Below, one piece after another: positions 1-6,380 of a stretch of DNA of 25,225 bases. The DNA is taken from NCBI GenBank assembly GCA_963548155.1, contig CAUUTP010000022.1, forward strand, positions 1 to 25,225, given 5' to 3'. Every line of letters starts with the position of its first letter. Positions within the stretch are counted from its first letter, which is position 1. The notes beneath the pieces were generated by a model that saw nothing but the letters and a program-made list of their open reading frames with translations, was not told the DNA's origin and ran no database searches. The position numbers and the translations under genes were made by a program. The DNA comes from Eikenella sp963548155 (GTDB taxonomy: Bacteria; Pseudomonadota; Gammaproteobacteria; Burkholderiales; Neisseriaceae).

Positions 1-45
1 TGCAGGATAAGGCTTGCGGGGGGCTTTAGCACCTTTTTTGTTACT

Positions 46-152
46 TATGCCTGAATTAAATTTAAACCAGTACAGCGTTGGCTCGCCTTGCCGTACTATT
101 TGTACTGTCTGCGGCTCGCCGCCTTGTCCTGATTTAAATTTAATCCACTATA
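46..152. repeat. Correia-type miniature inverted-repeat element (degenerate left end)
   Basis: The right end reads TTAAATTTAATCCACTATA (134-152), which matches my memory of the Correia element terminal repeat. The left side has the complementary core ATTAAATTTAAACC at 55-68, but the outermost bases (about 46-54) no longer match. The interior holds the short palindrome GTACTATTTGTAC (92-104) and the repeated GGCTCGCC blocks I remember from neisserial copies. The length of about 107 bp fits the short class of Correia elements. It lies just beyond the leuA terminator. It encodes nothing and must have been mobilised in trans, if at all. Identification is from memory of the consensus, not from a search. 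Confidence 0.75.
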
Positions 153-181
153 TTTTCAGGTAGCCTTTCACGCAAAATCAA

Positions 182-212
182 ACCGCCCTGTGGCATGATG
201 CCTCAGAGCGGT
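182..212 (-). terminator. leuA intrinsic terminator
   Basis: On the minus strand an imperfect hairpin has outer arms ACCGC/GCGGT and inner arms GGCAT/ATGCC, with a few mismatches. It is followed by a T-rich run (TTTGATTTTG). It starts about 30 bases after the leuA stop codon. Unlike most terminators in this window it is not built from uptake sequences. Confidence 0.7.
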
Positions 213-243
213 ATTTCAAAAGCAAGCGGAAAACAGAATCCTG

Positions 244-2031
244 CTAAATCCCGCCCTGTGCCTTCACTTTTTCACCGCCTTCCAGCTTGTTCAACGCGGA
301 AAGGTAGGCTTTGGCGGTGGCAGCCAAAATATCGGTATCCGCACCCTGGCCGTTGGCCACACGGCCGTTTCTGGCTAGGCGCACGCCGGTTTCGCCTTGG
401 CTTTCCGCACCAAAGGTTACAGCATTCACCGAATAAATCTGCAATTCGGCGCCGCTTTGCACCACGCTTTCAATGGCTTTGAAAATTGCATCCACCGGGC
501 CGGAGCCGGTGGCTTCAGCATGCCGCTCTTCGCCGTCGGCGCTGAACACGATTTCCGCGCGCGGCAATTCGCCAGTTTCGGTAAAGATTCGCTGCGAGAT
601 GAATTTATAACGATCAGGCGTGAGATTAGACATTTCGTCCGACACCAGCACATGCAGGTCTTCGTCAAAAATTTCGCGTTTTTTATCAGCCAGCTCTTTG
701 AAGCGGGCAAAAGCAGCATTGAGCGCTTCCTCGCTACCCAATTCAATGCCCAGCTCGGCCAATTTGGTTTTGAAGGCATTGCGGCCGGAAAGTTTACCCA
801 AACTCAATCGGTTGGCCGACCAGCCCACCGATTCGGCCGACATAATTTCATAGGTTTCCCGATGTTTGAGCACGCCGTCTTGGTGGATGCCAGATTCGTG
901 GGCAAAAGCGTTGGCACCCACAATGGCCTTATTGGGCTGCACCGGATAGCCGGTGATGCTGGATACCAATTTAGACGCAGGCACGATTTGGGTGGTATCA
1001 ATGCCGGTTTCCAAGCCGAACAAGTCGTGCCGCACTTTCAGCGCCATCACGATTTCTTCCAAGCTGGCATTGCCCGCGCGTTCGCCCAGGCCGTTGATGG
1101 TACATTCCACTTGCCGAACGCCTGCCTGAATTGCGGCCAGCGAGTTGGCCACAGCCATACCCAAATCGTTGTGGCAGTGGGTGGACCAAACCACTTTGCC
1201 GCCGTTGGGTACGCTGCGGATGATGCTGCTGATGCGCTCGTACCATGCGGATGGGACAGAATAGCCCACGGTATCGGGGATATTGATGGTGGTGGCACCC
1301 GCATCAATAACTGCCGTGAAGATTTTTGCCAAAAAATCCAAATCGGAGCGCACTGCATCTTCTGCAGAGAATTCCACGTCGTCCGTGTATTCTTTGGCAA
1401 TTTTCACCGCTTTCACCGCTGCATCGATCACCTGCTGCGGCTTCATTTTCAGCTTGTATTCCATATGGATGGGACTGGTGGCGATGAAGGTGTGGATGCG
1501 CTTTTTCGGTGCGGGTGCAATCGCCTCGCCGGCCTTGCGTATATCGTTCTCTACCGCCCGCGCCAAGGAGCAAACGGTTGATTCAGTAATGGTTTGCGCG
1601 ATTTCATGCACTGCCTCCCAGTCGCCCGGGCTGGCTGCAGCAAAACCGGCCTCGATGACATCCACCCCCAGCCTCTCCAGCTGCCGTGCCACGCGCACTT
1701 TTTCTTCCTTTGTCATGGCGGCACCCGGGGATTGCTCACCATCGCGCAAAGTGGTATCGAATACCACTATGCGGCTGTTGCCTGGCTGTGCCGGGGCGCG
1801 CTGCAAAGTAGGCTGCTGCTCCAGAAAAGCATTCAAATCCAACGGCCTGCCTTGCGCTTCAGCCAAGGCAGTCAGCCTTTGCAGCTGTGCCAACGGCAGC
1901 GAACCGCGTGTGCGCCATTTGTAAATGGCTGCGGTGGAAGCGGCCCCTTCAGGATCATGCCGGCGTAAGGCCTCGGCCAATGCGTTTACGCCACCGAAAT
2001 AAGCAATCAGGAGATCAATATCAAGCTTCAT
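244..2031 (-). CDS. leuA: 2-isopropylmalate synthase with N-terminal HTH-like extension
   Basis: LeuA condenses acetyl-CoA with 2-oxoisovalerate, the first committed step of leucine synthesis, in the cytoplasm. The catalytic TIM-barrel domain starts near residue 86. It shows FDTTLRDGEQSPG (91-103), the GLGERAGNASLEE motif, an ESGIHQDG metal-site motif, and then a C-terminal regulatory region. At 595 residues it is about 80 longer than a usual LeuA (roughly 510-520). The extra N-terminal 70 residues look like a small helix-turn-helix domain: a predicted helix IAYFGGVNALAEAL, then IYKWRTRGSLPLAQLQRLTALA, joined by a Pro/Gln-rich linker (72-84). NCBI, as I recall, describes a similar fused domain under the name carph-isopro. 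The ATG start has a GAAAG Shine-Dalgarno-like stretch upstream. No other leu genes are in the window. Confidence 0.95.
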   Translation of the reverse strand: MKLDIDLLIAYFGGVNALAEALRRHDPEGAASTAAIYKWRTRGSLPLAQLQRLTALAEAQGRPLDLNAFLEQQPTLQRAPAQPGNSRIVVFDTTLRDGEQSPGAAMTKEEKVRVARQLERLGVDVIEAGFAAASPGDWEAVHEIAQTITESTVCSLARAVENDIRKAGEAIAPAPKKRIHTFIATSPIHMEYKLKMKPQQVIDAAVKAVKIAKEYTDDVEFSAEDAVRSDLDFLAKIFTAVIDAGATTINIPDTVGYSVPSAWYERISSIIRSVPNGGKVVWSTHCHNDLGMAVANSLAAIQAGVRQVECTINGLGERAGNASLEEIVMALKVRHDLFGLETGIDTTQIVPASKLVSSITGYPVQPNKAIVGANAFAHESGIHQDGVLKHRETYEIMSAESVGWSANRLSLGKLSGRNAFKTKLAELGIELGSEEALNAAFARFKELADKKREIFDEDLHVLVSDEMSNLTPDRYKFISQRIFTETGELPRAEIVFSADGEERHAEATGSGPVDAIFKAIESVVQSGAELQIYSVNAVTFGAESQGETGVRLARNGRVANGQGADTDILAATAKAYLSALNKLEGGEKVKAQGGI

Positions 2032-2041
2032 AATGGACTTT

Positions 2042-2076
2042 CAGTCTAATTTAAACCGGAAATTTGCTAATTACTG
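2042..2076. promoter_or_regulatory. Interrupted palindrome between leuA promoter and start (possible operator)
   Basis: The left arm CAGTCTAATT (2042-2051) mirrors the right arm AATTACTG (2069-2076) except for two inserted bases. The element lies between the candidate leuA -10 (2079-2084) and the start codon at 2031, a usual place for a repressor site. Assignment as an operator is inference. It would suit autoregulation by the HTH-like N-terminus of LeuA. Confidence 0.25.
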
Positions 2077-2078
2077 GT

Positions 2079-2107
2079 ATAATAGACATTCATAGACACA
2101 AAAGCAA
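2079..2107 (-). promoter_or_regulatory. Candidate sigma70 promoter of leuA
   Basis: Read on the minus strand, TTGCTT (2107-2102) and TATTAT (2084-2079) are separated by 17 bases. Transcription would begin about 40 bases upstream of the leuA ATG. The same DNA carries an extended -10, TGGTATAAT (2075-2083), on the plus strand, so the direction is ambiguous. Confidence 0.4.
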
Positions 2108-2505
2108 GTAGAAATTATATGAGAAACGCAAGAGTAAGCATAATTTTATACTTATTGTCCACAATAACGCACTTGTTGCACATATGCCTTAACCTTTCCC
2201 CGCACTTTAGCCACTTACTGGACATAAATGTAAAGAAATCGCTATAATTTAAAACAGATACAAAGGTTTTTGAAACAGAGGAGCTTGCTGAAACATAACA
2301 AGCAAACAGCTTGCTGCCGCTCAAAGTGGCAAGCTTTAAAAACCGGCCACGCGCCGCGATAACAAACAGATAACAAACACCGATTCTGATACCTACAGCC
2401 GAACAACTTCATCCCGCATAACCAAGGCTTCACTGCCTTGCCAAGCAAACTAGCAAAATAATTAGGGATGCAAAGTGTTTCGTGCCATTACTTGCGGGGG
2501 CAGCG
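2108..2505. other. Intergenic region without a recognised gene; possible leader or small RNA
   Basis: I recognise no protein or RNA family here. A plus-strand promoter candidate lies at 2219-2248. Downstream is an inverted repeat, AGCTTGC (2308-2314) and GCAAGCT (2329-2335). The region is more A+T-rich than the neighbouring genes in its first half. It holds none of the uptake sequences found in most other intergenic regions here. It could be the 5' leader of the small membrane protein gene at 2506, or a small RNA. Confidence 0.3.
2219..2248 (+). promoter_or_regulatory. Candidate sigma70 promoter in the leuA downstream-facing intergenic region
   Basis: TGGACA (2219-2224) and a perfect TATAAT (2243-2248) are separated by 18 bases. 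It faces the small ORF at 2506 and the DUF2059 gene at 2738. No gene begins within 200 bases, so a long leader or a non-coding transcript is implied. Confidence 0.5.
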
Positions 2506-2667
2506 ATGTTCGATTTATCTCTTTCTCTTTCTTTCTTATTACTGGCTCTGTTGCTATGGCTGCTGGTGCGCCTGAAACAGCACCACCGCCAGCGCAAGCC
2601 GCTCACCACTCACGGGCATGACGATTGCAGTTTTTTCACCCGTGAGTACCACCGTGGCAAACAATAG
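2506..2667 (+). CDS. Small single-pass membrane protein, hypothetical
   Basis: This is a 53-residue ORF beginning MFDLSLSLSFLLLALLL. It has one hydrophobic segment (about residues 3-22), then a basic stretch (RLKQHHRQRK) and a polar tail. The topology suggests an inner-membrane anchor with a cytoplasmic basic tail. The ATG at 2506 is preferred over the upstream in-frame start at 2482 because GGGGG precedes it at 2496-2500. It lies 70 bases upstream of the DUF2059 gene on the same strand. I recognise no family, and the gene may not be real. Confidence 0.45.
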   Translation: MFDLSLSLSFLLLALLLWLLVRLKQHHRQRKPLTTHGHDDCSFFTREYHRGKQ

Positions 2668-2737
2668 CCCGTTCTGCGGCTGCCGTGTTTTGCCTGTTCC
2701 TTTTTCAGGTAGTCCCTGTTTCTAATAAGGAAACGCC

Positions 2738-3316
2738 ATGTTTTACACTTTCCGCACCTTCATGCTGCGCAGCCTTGTCTTGGCCGCACTCTTGGTCGCC
2801 CTGCCCGCCGCCGCGCAAACACCGTCTGACGAATCTCTTAACCGGCTGATTGAGTTGCAGGATACTCCCTCCCAAATCCGAACTATCCTGCCCGCATCCT
2901 CCGATATAGTCAAGCAGTACATTACCCGCCGCCTCAATAGCGATAACGAACTGACACCAACACAACGCACTGCATTGACAGAGGTTTTGCAACGCTATAC
3001 CCATCGTGTCAACCGTGAAGTTTTCCAATCTGAAGAGGTTGTGAGCGAATTACGCCGTATTCAGCGCGATGCCATGCGCAAAACTTATACTCAAGAAGAA
3101 GTAGATGCCATGATTGCTTTCTACGGTACGCCACTCGGACAAAGCGTATTGCGTAAGCAGGGCGAATTTGCAAAAACCTATATGCCATCGCTGATTAATA
3201 TGCTAGATATACATAACCAGCAAGCTGCCCAACGCCTATGGCCGGATTTCCAACGCGAAATAGAAGGCATCATGCTCCAAAGCCACCCTAGCAGCGGCAG
3301 CAACAAACGCCATTAA
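2738..3316 (+). CDS. DUF2059 domain-containing secreted protein
   Basis: This 192-residue protein has a signal peptide with a hydrophobic core and a likely cleavage after ALPAAAQ (about residue 26), so it is probably periplasmic. The C-terminal half, from about residue 105, has the DUF2059 pattern: KTYTQEEVDAMIAFYGTPLG, then the SVLRKQGEF helix. The family's role is unknown. The N-terminal half is helical and charged. The start is supported by AAGGAAA at 2727-2733. A degenerate uptake sequence (TTCAGGTAGTCC) lies just upstream at about 2705. The gene stands alone, with fbp following after a 213-base gap that holds two inverted uptake sequences. Confidence 0.8.
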   Translation: MFYTFRTFMLRSLVLAALLVALPAAAQTPSDESLNRLIELQDTPSQIRTILPASSDIVKQYITRRLNSDNELTPTQRTALTEVLQRYTHRVNREVFQSEEVVSELRRIQRDAMRKTYTQEEVDAMIAFYGTPLGQSVLRKQGEFAKTYMPSLINMLDIHNQQAAQRLWPDFQREIEGIMLQSHPSSGSNKRH

Positions 3317-3529
3317 ACAAACAGAACAGCAAACGGCACGGCAAATTTCTCCCTGCAAACCCTACCCCATCCAGCCACTGTGCGGGTAGAATACGGTCAT
3401 ACCAACAGGCTACCTGAAAGCAATATCTCTACGCAGTTCAAATTCAACGTAACGGCGTGTGAACCATACCAAACTTTTCAGGTAGCCTTTAACACAGATA
3501 ACCCGCAAAACATCCTAATCGAGCTCCCC

Positions 3530-4504
3530 ATGCCCACTCTGTCCCAATTCCTCCAGCAACACCTCGCCGAACACCAACTGCCTGCCGAATTAGGCAGCGT
3601 GGTTTCCACCATTGTCCAAGCCTGCCAAACCATCAGCGGCCAAGTGCGCCAGGGTGCGCTCGCCGGCGTGCTGGGCGAAGCCGGCAGCAGCAATGTGCAA
3701 GACGAAGCCCAGAAAAAACTGGACGTGATCGCCAACCAAATCCTGATTGACTCCCTCTCTGCCAACCCCGCCGTGGCCGGTTTGGCCAGCGAAGAAGAAG
3801 AACAGTTCGTGTCTATCAACGAGCAAGGCCGCTATCTCGTGCTGTTCGACCCTTTAGACGGCTCATCCAATATCGACATCAATATTTCAGTCGGCACCAT
3901 CTTCTCCATCTTGGAAAAACCTGCAGGCCCGCTTTCCACCCAATCCTTCCTGCAAAGCGGCCGCGCCCAAGTAGCCAGCGGCTACACGCTCTACGGGCCG
4001 CAAACCCAGCTTGTACTCTGCCTGAGCCACGGTGTGGCCGTGTTTACGCTGGATGCCGGCGGCCAATTTGTCCAAACCCAGCTCAACCCGAAAATTCCGC
4101 AGGCCACGCGCGAATTTGCCATCAATATGTCCAACCAGCGCCATTGGCAGCCACCCATGCAGCAATACATTGCCGAGCTGCTCGCCGGAGAAACCGGCCC
4201 TCGCGGCAAAAACTACAATATGCGCTGGGTGGCCAGCATGGTGGCCGAAATCCACCGCATCCTCATGCGTGGCGGCATCTTTATGTATCCCAAAGACGCG
4301 CGCGACCCGGCCAAGCCCGGCAAACTGCGCCTGATGTATGAAGCCAATCCCTTGAGCCTGATTATCGAACAAGCCGGCGGCACCAGCACCAATGCCCGCG
4401 AGAGCATGCTCGATATTCAGCCCGAAGGCCTGCACCAACGCGTGGCCGTAATCATGGGCAGCCGCGAAGAAGTGGATTACGCCACCCGATTGCACCAGCA
4501 ATAA
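3530..4504 (+). CDS. fbp: Class 1 fructose-1,6-bisphosphatase
   Basis: Fbp hydrolyses fructose 1,6-bisphosphate to fructose 6-phosphate in gluconeogenesis and is cytoplasmic. The diagnostic metal-binding loop DPLDGSSNIDINISVGTIF starts at residue 107. GGIFMYPKDAR and LRLMYEANPLSLIIEQAGG, typical of the class, follow. The frame is open from 3380, but the ATG at 3530 gives MPTLSQFLQQHLAEH and 324 residues, the usual length. The upstream extension covers an uptake sequence (3477-3488) and is not expected to be translated. No strong Shine-Dalgarno is visible. Neisserial organisms oxidise sugars weakly and depend on gluconeogenesis, so Fbp and the gap gene at 11894 may serve the same flux (inference). 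Confidence 0.95.
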   Translation: MPTLSQFLQQHLAEHQLPAELGSVVSTIVQACQTISGQVRQGALAGVLGEAGSSNVQDEAQKKLDVIANQILIDSLSANPAVAGLASEEEEQFVSINEQGRYLVLFDPLDGSSNIDINISVGTIFSILEKPAGPLSTQSFLQSGRAQVASGYTLYGPQTQLVLCLSHGVAVFTLDAGGQFVQTQLNPKIPQATREFAINMSNQRHWQPPMQQYIAELLAGETGPRGKNYNMRWVASMVAEIHRILMRGGIFMYPKDARDPAKPGKLRLMYEANPLSLIIEQAGGTSTNARESMLDIQPEGLHQRVAVIMGSREEVDYATRLHQQ

Positions 4505-4637
4505 ATCTAAGGCTACCTGAAATAATTTTGGCTTCGTCGAAACAGCCACCCGCAACAAGATATTGTTTTAACCCTGCTGAAGCAGATGCTTTCAGGTAGC
4601 CTCCACCCTTGTTTTACCACCTAACATCGAACACACC

Positions 4638-5444
4638 ATGCAAACTATCCGCGCCGCCGCCATCCAACTCGTTTCCCACACCGACCCCGCCGTCAACCGC
4701 CGCAGTGTCGTACAGCAAGTAGCTGCTGCCGCCCAAGCCGGCGCCGACTGGGTGCTGCTGCCCGAATACTGGTCGCTAATGGGCCGGCACGACACCGACA
4801 AACTCACCCAAGCCGAACAATTCGGCCGCGGCCCGCTGCAAATCTTCATGGCCGAGCTGGCCGCCCGCCACCGCATTGTCTTATTCGGCGGCAGCATCCC
4901 CCTGCTCGCCAACGAAAGCGGCAAAATCATCAACAGCCTGCTCGTATACGGCCGCGACGGCCAATGCCTCAGCCGCTACGACAAAGCCCACCTCTTCAGC
5001 TACACCGGCATTGGCGAAAGCTACCGTGAAGCCGATACCATCGAAGCCGGCAACAGCATCCCCCCGTCTGTGGAAATCGACGGCTGGCGCTACGGCCAAG
5101 GCGTGTGCTACGACCTGCGCTTCCCCGAAATATTCCGCGCCCAGCAGCCGTTCGACGTACTCCTCCTGCCCGCCGCCTTCACCTACACCACCGGCAAAGC
5201 CCACTGGCAAACCCTGCTGCAAGCCCGTGCCATCGAAAACCAATGCTACGTTATTGCCGCCGCCCAAGGCGGCCTGCACGACAGCGGCCGACGCACCTAC
5301 GGCCACAGCATGATTATCGATCCCTGGGGCGAAATCCTTGCCGAACGGCCCGAAGGCGAAGGCTGGATCATGGCCGAACTCAAGCCACAACGCCTGCACA
5401 CCGTGCGCAACCAACTGCCCGCCCTGCAGCACCGCCGGTTTTAA
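4638..5444 (+). CDS. Carbon-nitrogen hydrolase (nitrilase family, Nit1-like amidase)
   Basis: This 268-residue protein of the nitrilase superfamily has the full Glu-Lys-Cys triad: E43 in LLPEYW, K116 in RYDKAHLF, and C157 in GVCYDLRFPE. The DKAHLF and YDLRFPE motifs match the Nit1/Nit2-like branch. Its best-studied members hydrolyse deaminated glutathione, a metabolite-repair reaction. The exact substrate cannot be read from sequence. It is cytoplasmic, with no signal peptide. A DUS hairpin terminator follows at 5449. It is the second gene of a same-strand series from fbp to the folate ligase, but each gap holds uptake sequences, so independent transcription is possible. Confidence 0.88.
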   Translation: MQTIRAAAIQLVSHTDPAVNRRSVVQQVAAAAQAGADWVLLPEYWSLMGRHDTDKLTQAEQFGRGPLQIFMAELAARHRIVLFGGSIPLLANESGKIINSLLVYGRDGQCLSRYDKAHLFSYTGIGESYREADTIEAGNSIPPSVEIDGWRYGQGVCYDLRFPEIFRAQQPFDVLLLPAAFTYTTGKAHWQTLLQARAIENQCYVIAAAQGGLHDSGRRTYGHSMIIDPWGEILAERPEGEGWIMAELKPQRLHTVRNQLPALQHRRF

Positions 5445-5448
5445 ACGC

Positions 5449-5493
5449 AAAGGCTACCTGAAAATCTATATCCCATTTTTCAGGTAGCCTCTT
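5449..5493 (+). terminator. DUS-pair hairpin after the nitrilase-family gene
   Basis: A forward uptake sequence at 5451 and its complement at 5479 form a stem with extra A/T pairs, followed by CTCTTTC. It starts within 10 bases of the stop codon. A further single copy at 5505 lies just before cobB. Confidence 0.65.
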
Positions 5494-5554
5494 TCAAGCA
5501 GCCTAGGCTACCTGAAAACGAGCGCTCTAAATAAAACCCAAAAGAAAGCAAACC

Positions 5555-6244
5555 ATGCAAAAAATCGTCGTCCTCACCGGTGCCGGCATCAGTGCCGACA
5601 GCGGCCTGCGCACCTTCCGCGATACCGACGGCCTGTGGGAAGGCTACAAAGTGGAAGAAGTGTGCACGCCCGAAGCCTTCGCACGCAATCCCCGGCTCGT
5701 GATCGATTTTTACAACGAACGCCGCCGCCAAGCGCAGGCTGCCGAACCCAACGCTGCCCACCTCGCGCTGGCCGAACTGGAAAAATATTATCAGGTTCAA
5801 ATTGTTACCCAAAACGTGGACGACCTGCATGAACGTGCCGGCAGCAGTACCGTGCTGCACCTGCACGGCGAACTGAATAAAGCCCGCAGCAGCGCCGACG
5901 AAAACTACATCATCGAATGGACGGGCGACCAATCCGTCAGCGACACCGACCCGCAAGGCTACCCCATGCGCCCACACATCGTTTGGTTCGGCGAGGCCGT
6001 GCCGCTGATTGAAACCGCTGCCCGCTGGGTGTCGCAGGCCGATAAAGTGCTGGTGGTTGGCACCTCGATGCAGGTGTATCCCGCCGCCGGCCTGGTGGAA
6101 TACGCGCCCTACGAGGCCGAACGCTATCTGGTCGATCCGCGGCCGCCGGTGGGCTTGGCAAACATCAGCGTCATCGAAGCCAAGGCCAAAGACGGTGTGC
6201 CGCAACTGGTAGAAAAACTGATTGCCGAAGCCGCACGGTACTGA
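5555..6244 (+). CDS. cobB: Sir2-family NAD-dependent protein deacylase (CobB type), zinc cysteines absent
   Basis: Sirtuins remove acyl groups from lysine using NAD+. The 229-residue protein shows LTGAGISADSGLRTFR (residues 7-22) for NAD binding, TQNVDDLH (85-92), catalytic H104 in LHLHGE, and the late VVGTSMQVYPAAGL motif. Y53 and R56 (DFYNERRRQ) match the Tyr/Arg pair that in E. coli CobB recognises succinyl- and malonyl-lysine, so desuccinylase activity is likely. The region between HGE and RPHIVWFGE lacks the four zinc-binding cysteines of classical sirtuins; the only cysteine is C37. Zinc-less members are known in some bacterial CobB branches, so activity is not ruled out. It sits between the nitrilase and Kef-type genes with no obvious functional link. 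Confidence 0.9.
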   Translation: MQKIVVLTGAGISADSGLRTFRDTDGLWEGYKVEEVCTPEAFARNPRLVIDFYNERRRQAQAAEPNAAHLALAELEKYYQVQIVTQNVDDLHERAGSSTVLHLHGELNKARSSADENYIIEWTGDQSVSDTDPQGYPMRPHIVWFGEAVPLIETAARWVSQADKVLVVGTSMQVYPAAGLVEYAPYEAERYLVDPRPPVGLANISVIEAKAKDGVPQLVEKLIAEAARY

Positions 6245-6296
6245 TTGCCGCTAGTCCGCCAGAAACATACGGCAGTTTCGCCGAAACCAGCCTGCT

Positions 6297-6338
6297 GTTT
6301 TCAGGTAGCCCTCCTGCGGCAAAAGGCTACCTGAAAAC
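6297..6338 (+). terminator. DUS-pair hairpin after cobB
   Basis: GTTTTCAGGTAGCC (6297-6310) and GGCTACCTGAAAAC (6325-6338) form a perfect 14-base stem with a 14-base loop. There is no clear T run after it, so termination is probable but unproven. Confidence 0.5.
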
Positions 6339-6380
6339 TGTAACCCTTTATTTCAAACACCACTTACCTAAAACACGCCC

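Noticed and set aside
397..1581. Long plus-strand open frame (394 codons) opposite leuA
   Set aside because: It lies wholly antisense to leuA, whose catalytic motifs are clear. Its composition (His/Phe/Gly-rich) is a mirror of GC-rich codon use, with no recognisable domain.
3387..3392. TAGAAT as the fbp promoter -10
   Set aside because: No acceptable -35 at usual spacing and more than 130 bases from the start codon; not supported enough to list.
3380..3529. N-terminal extension of Fbp from the upstream in-frame start
   Set aside because: It contains an uptake sequence and non-family sequence. The ATG at 3530 gives the normal 324-residue enzyme.
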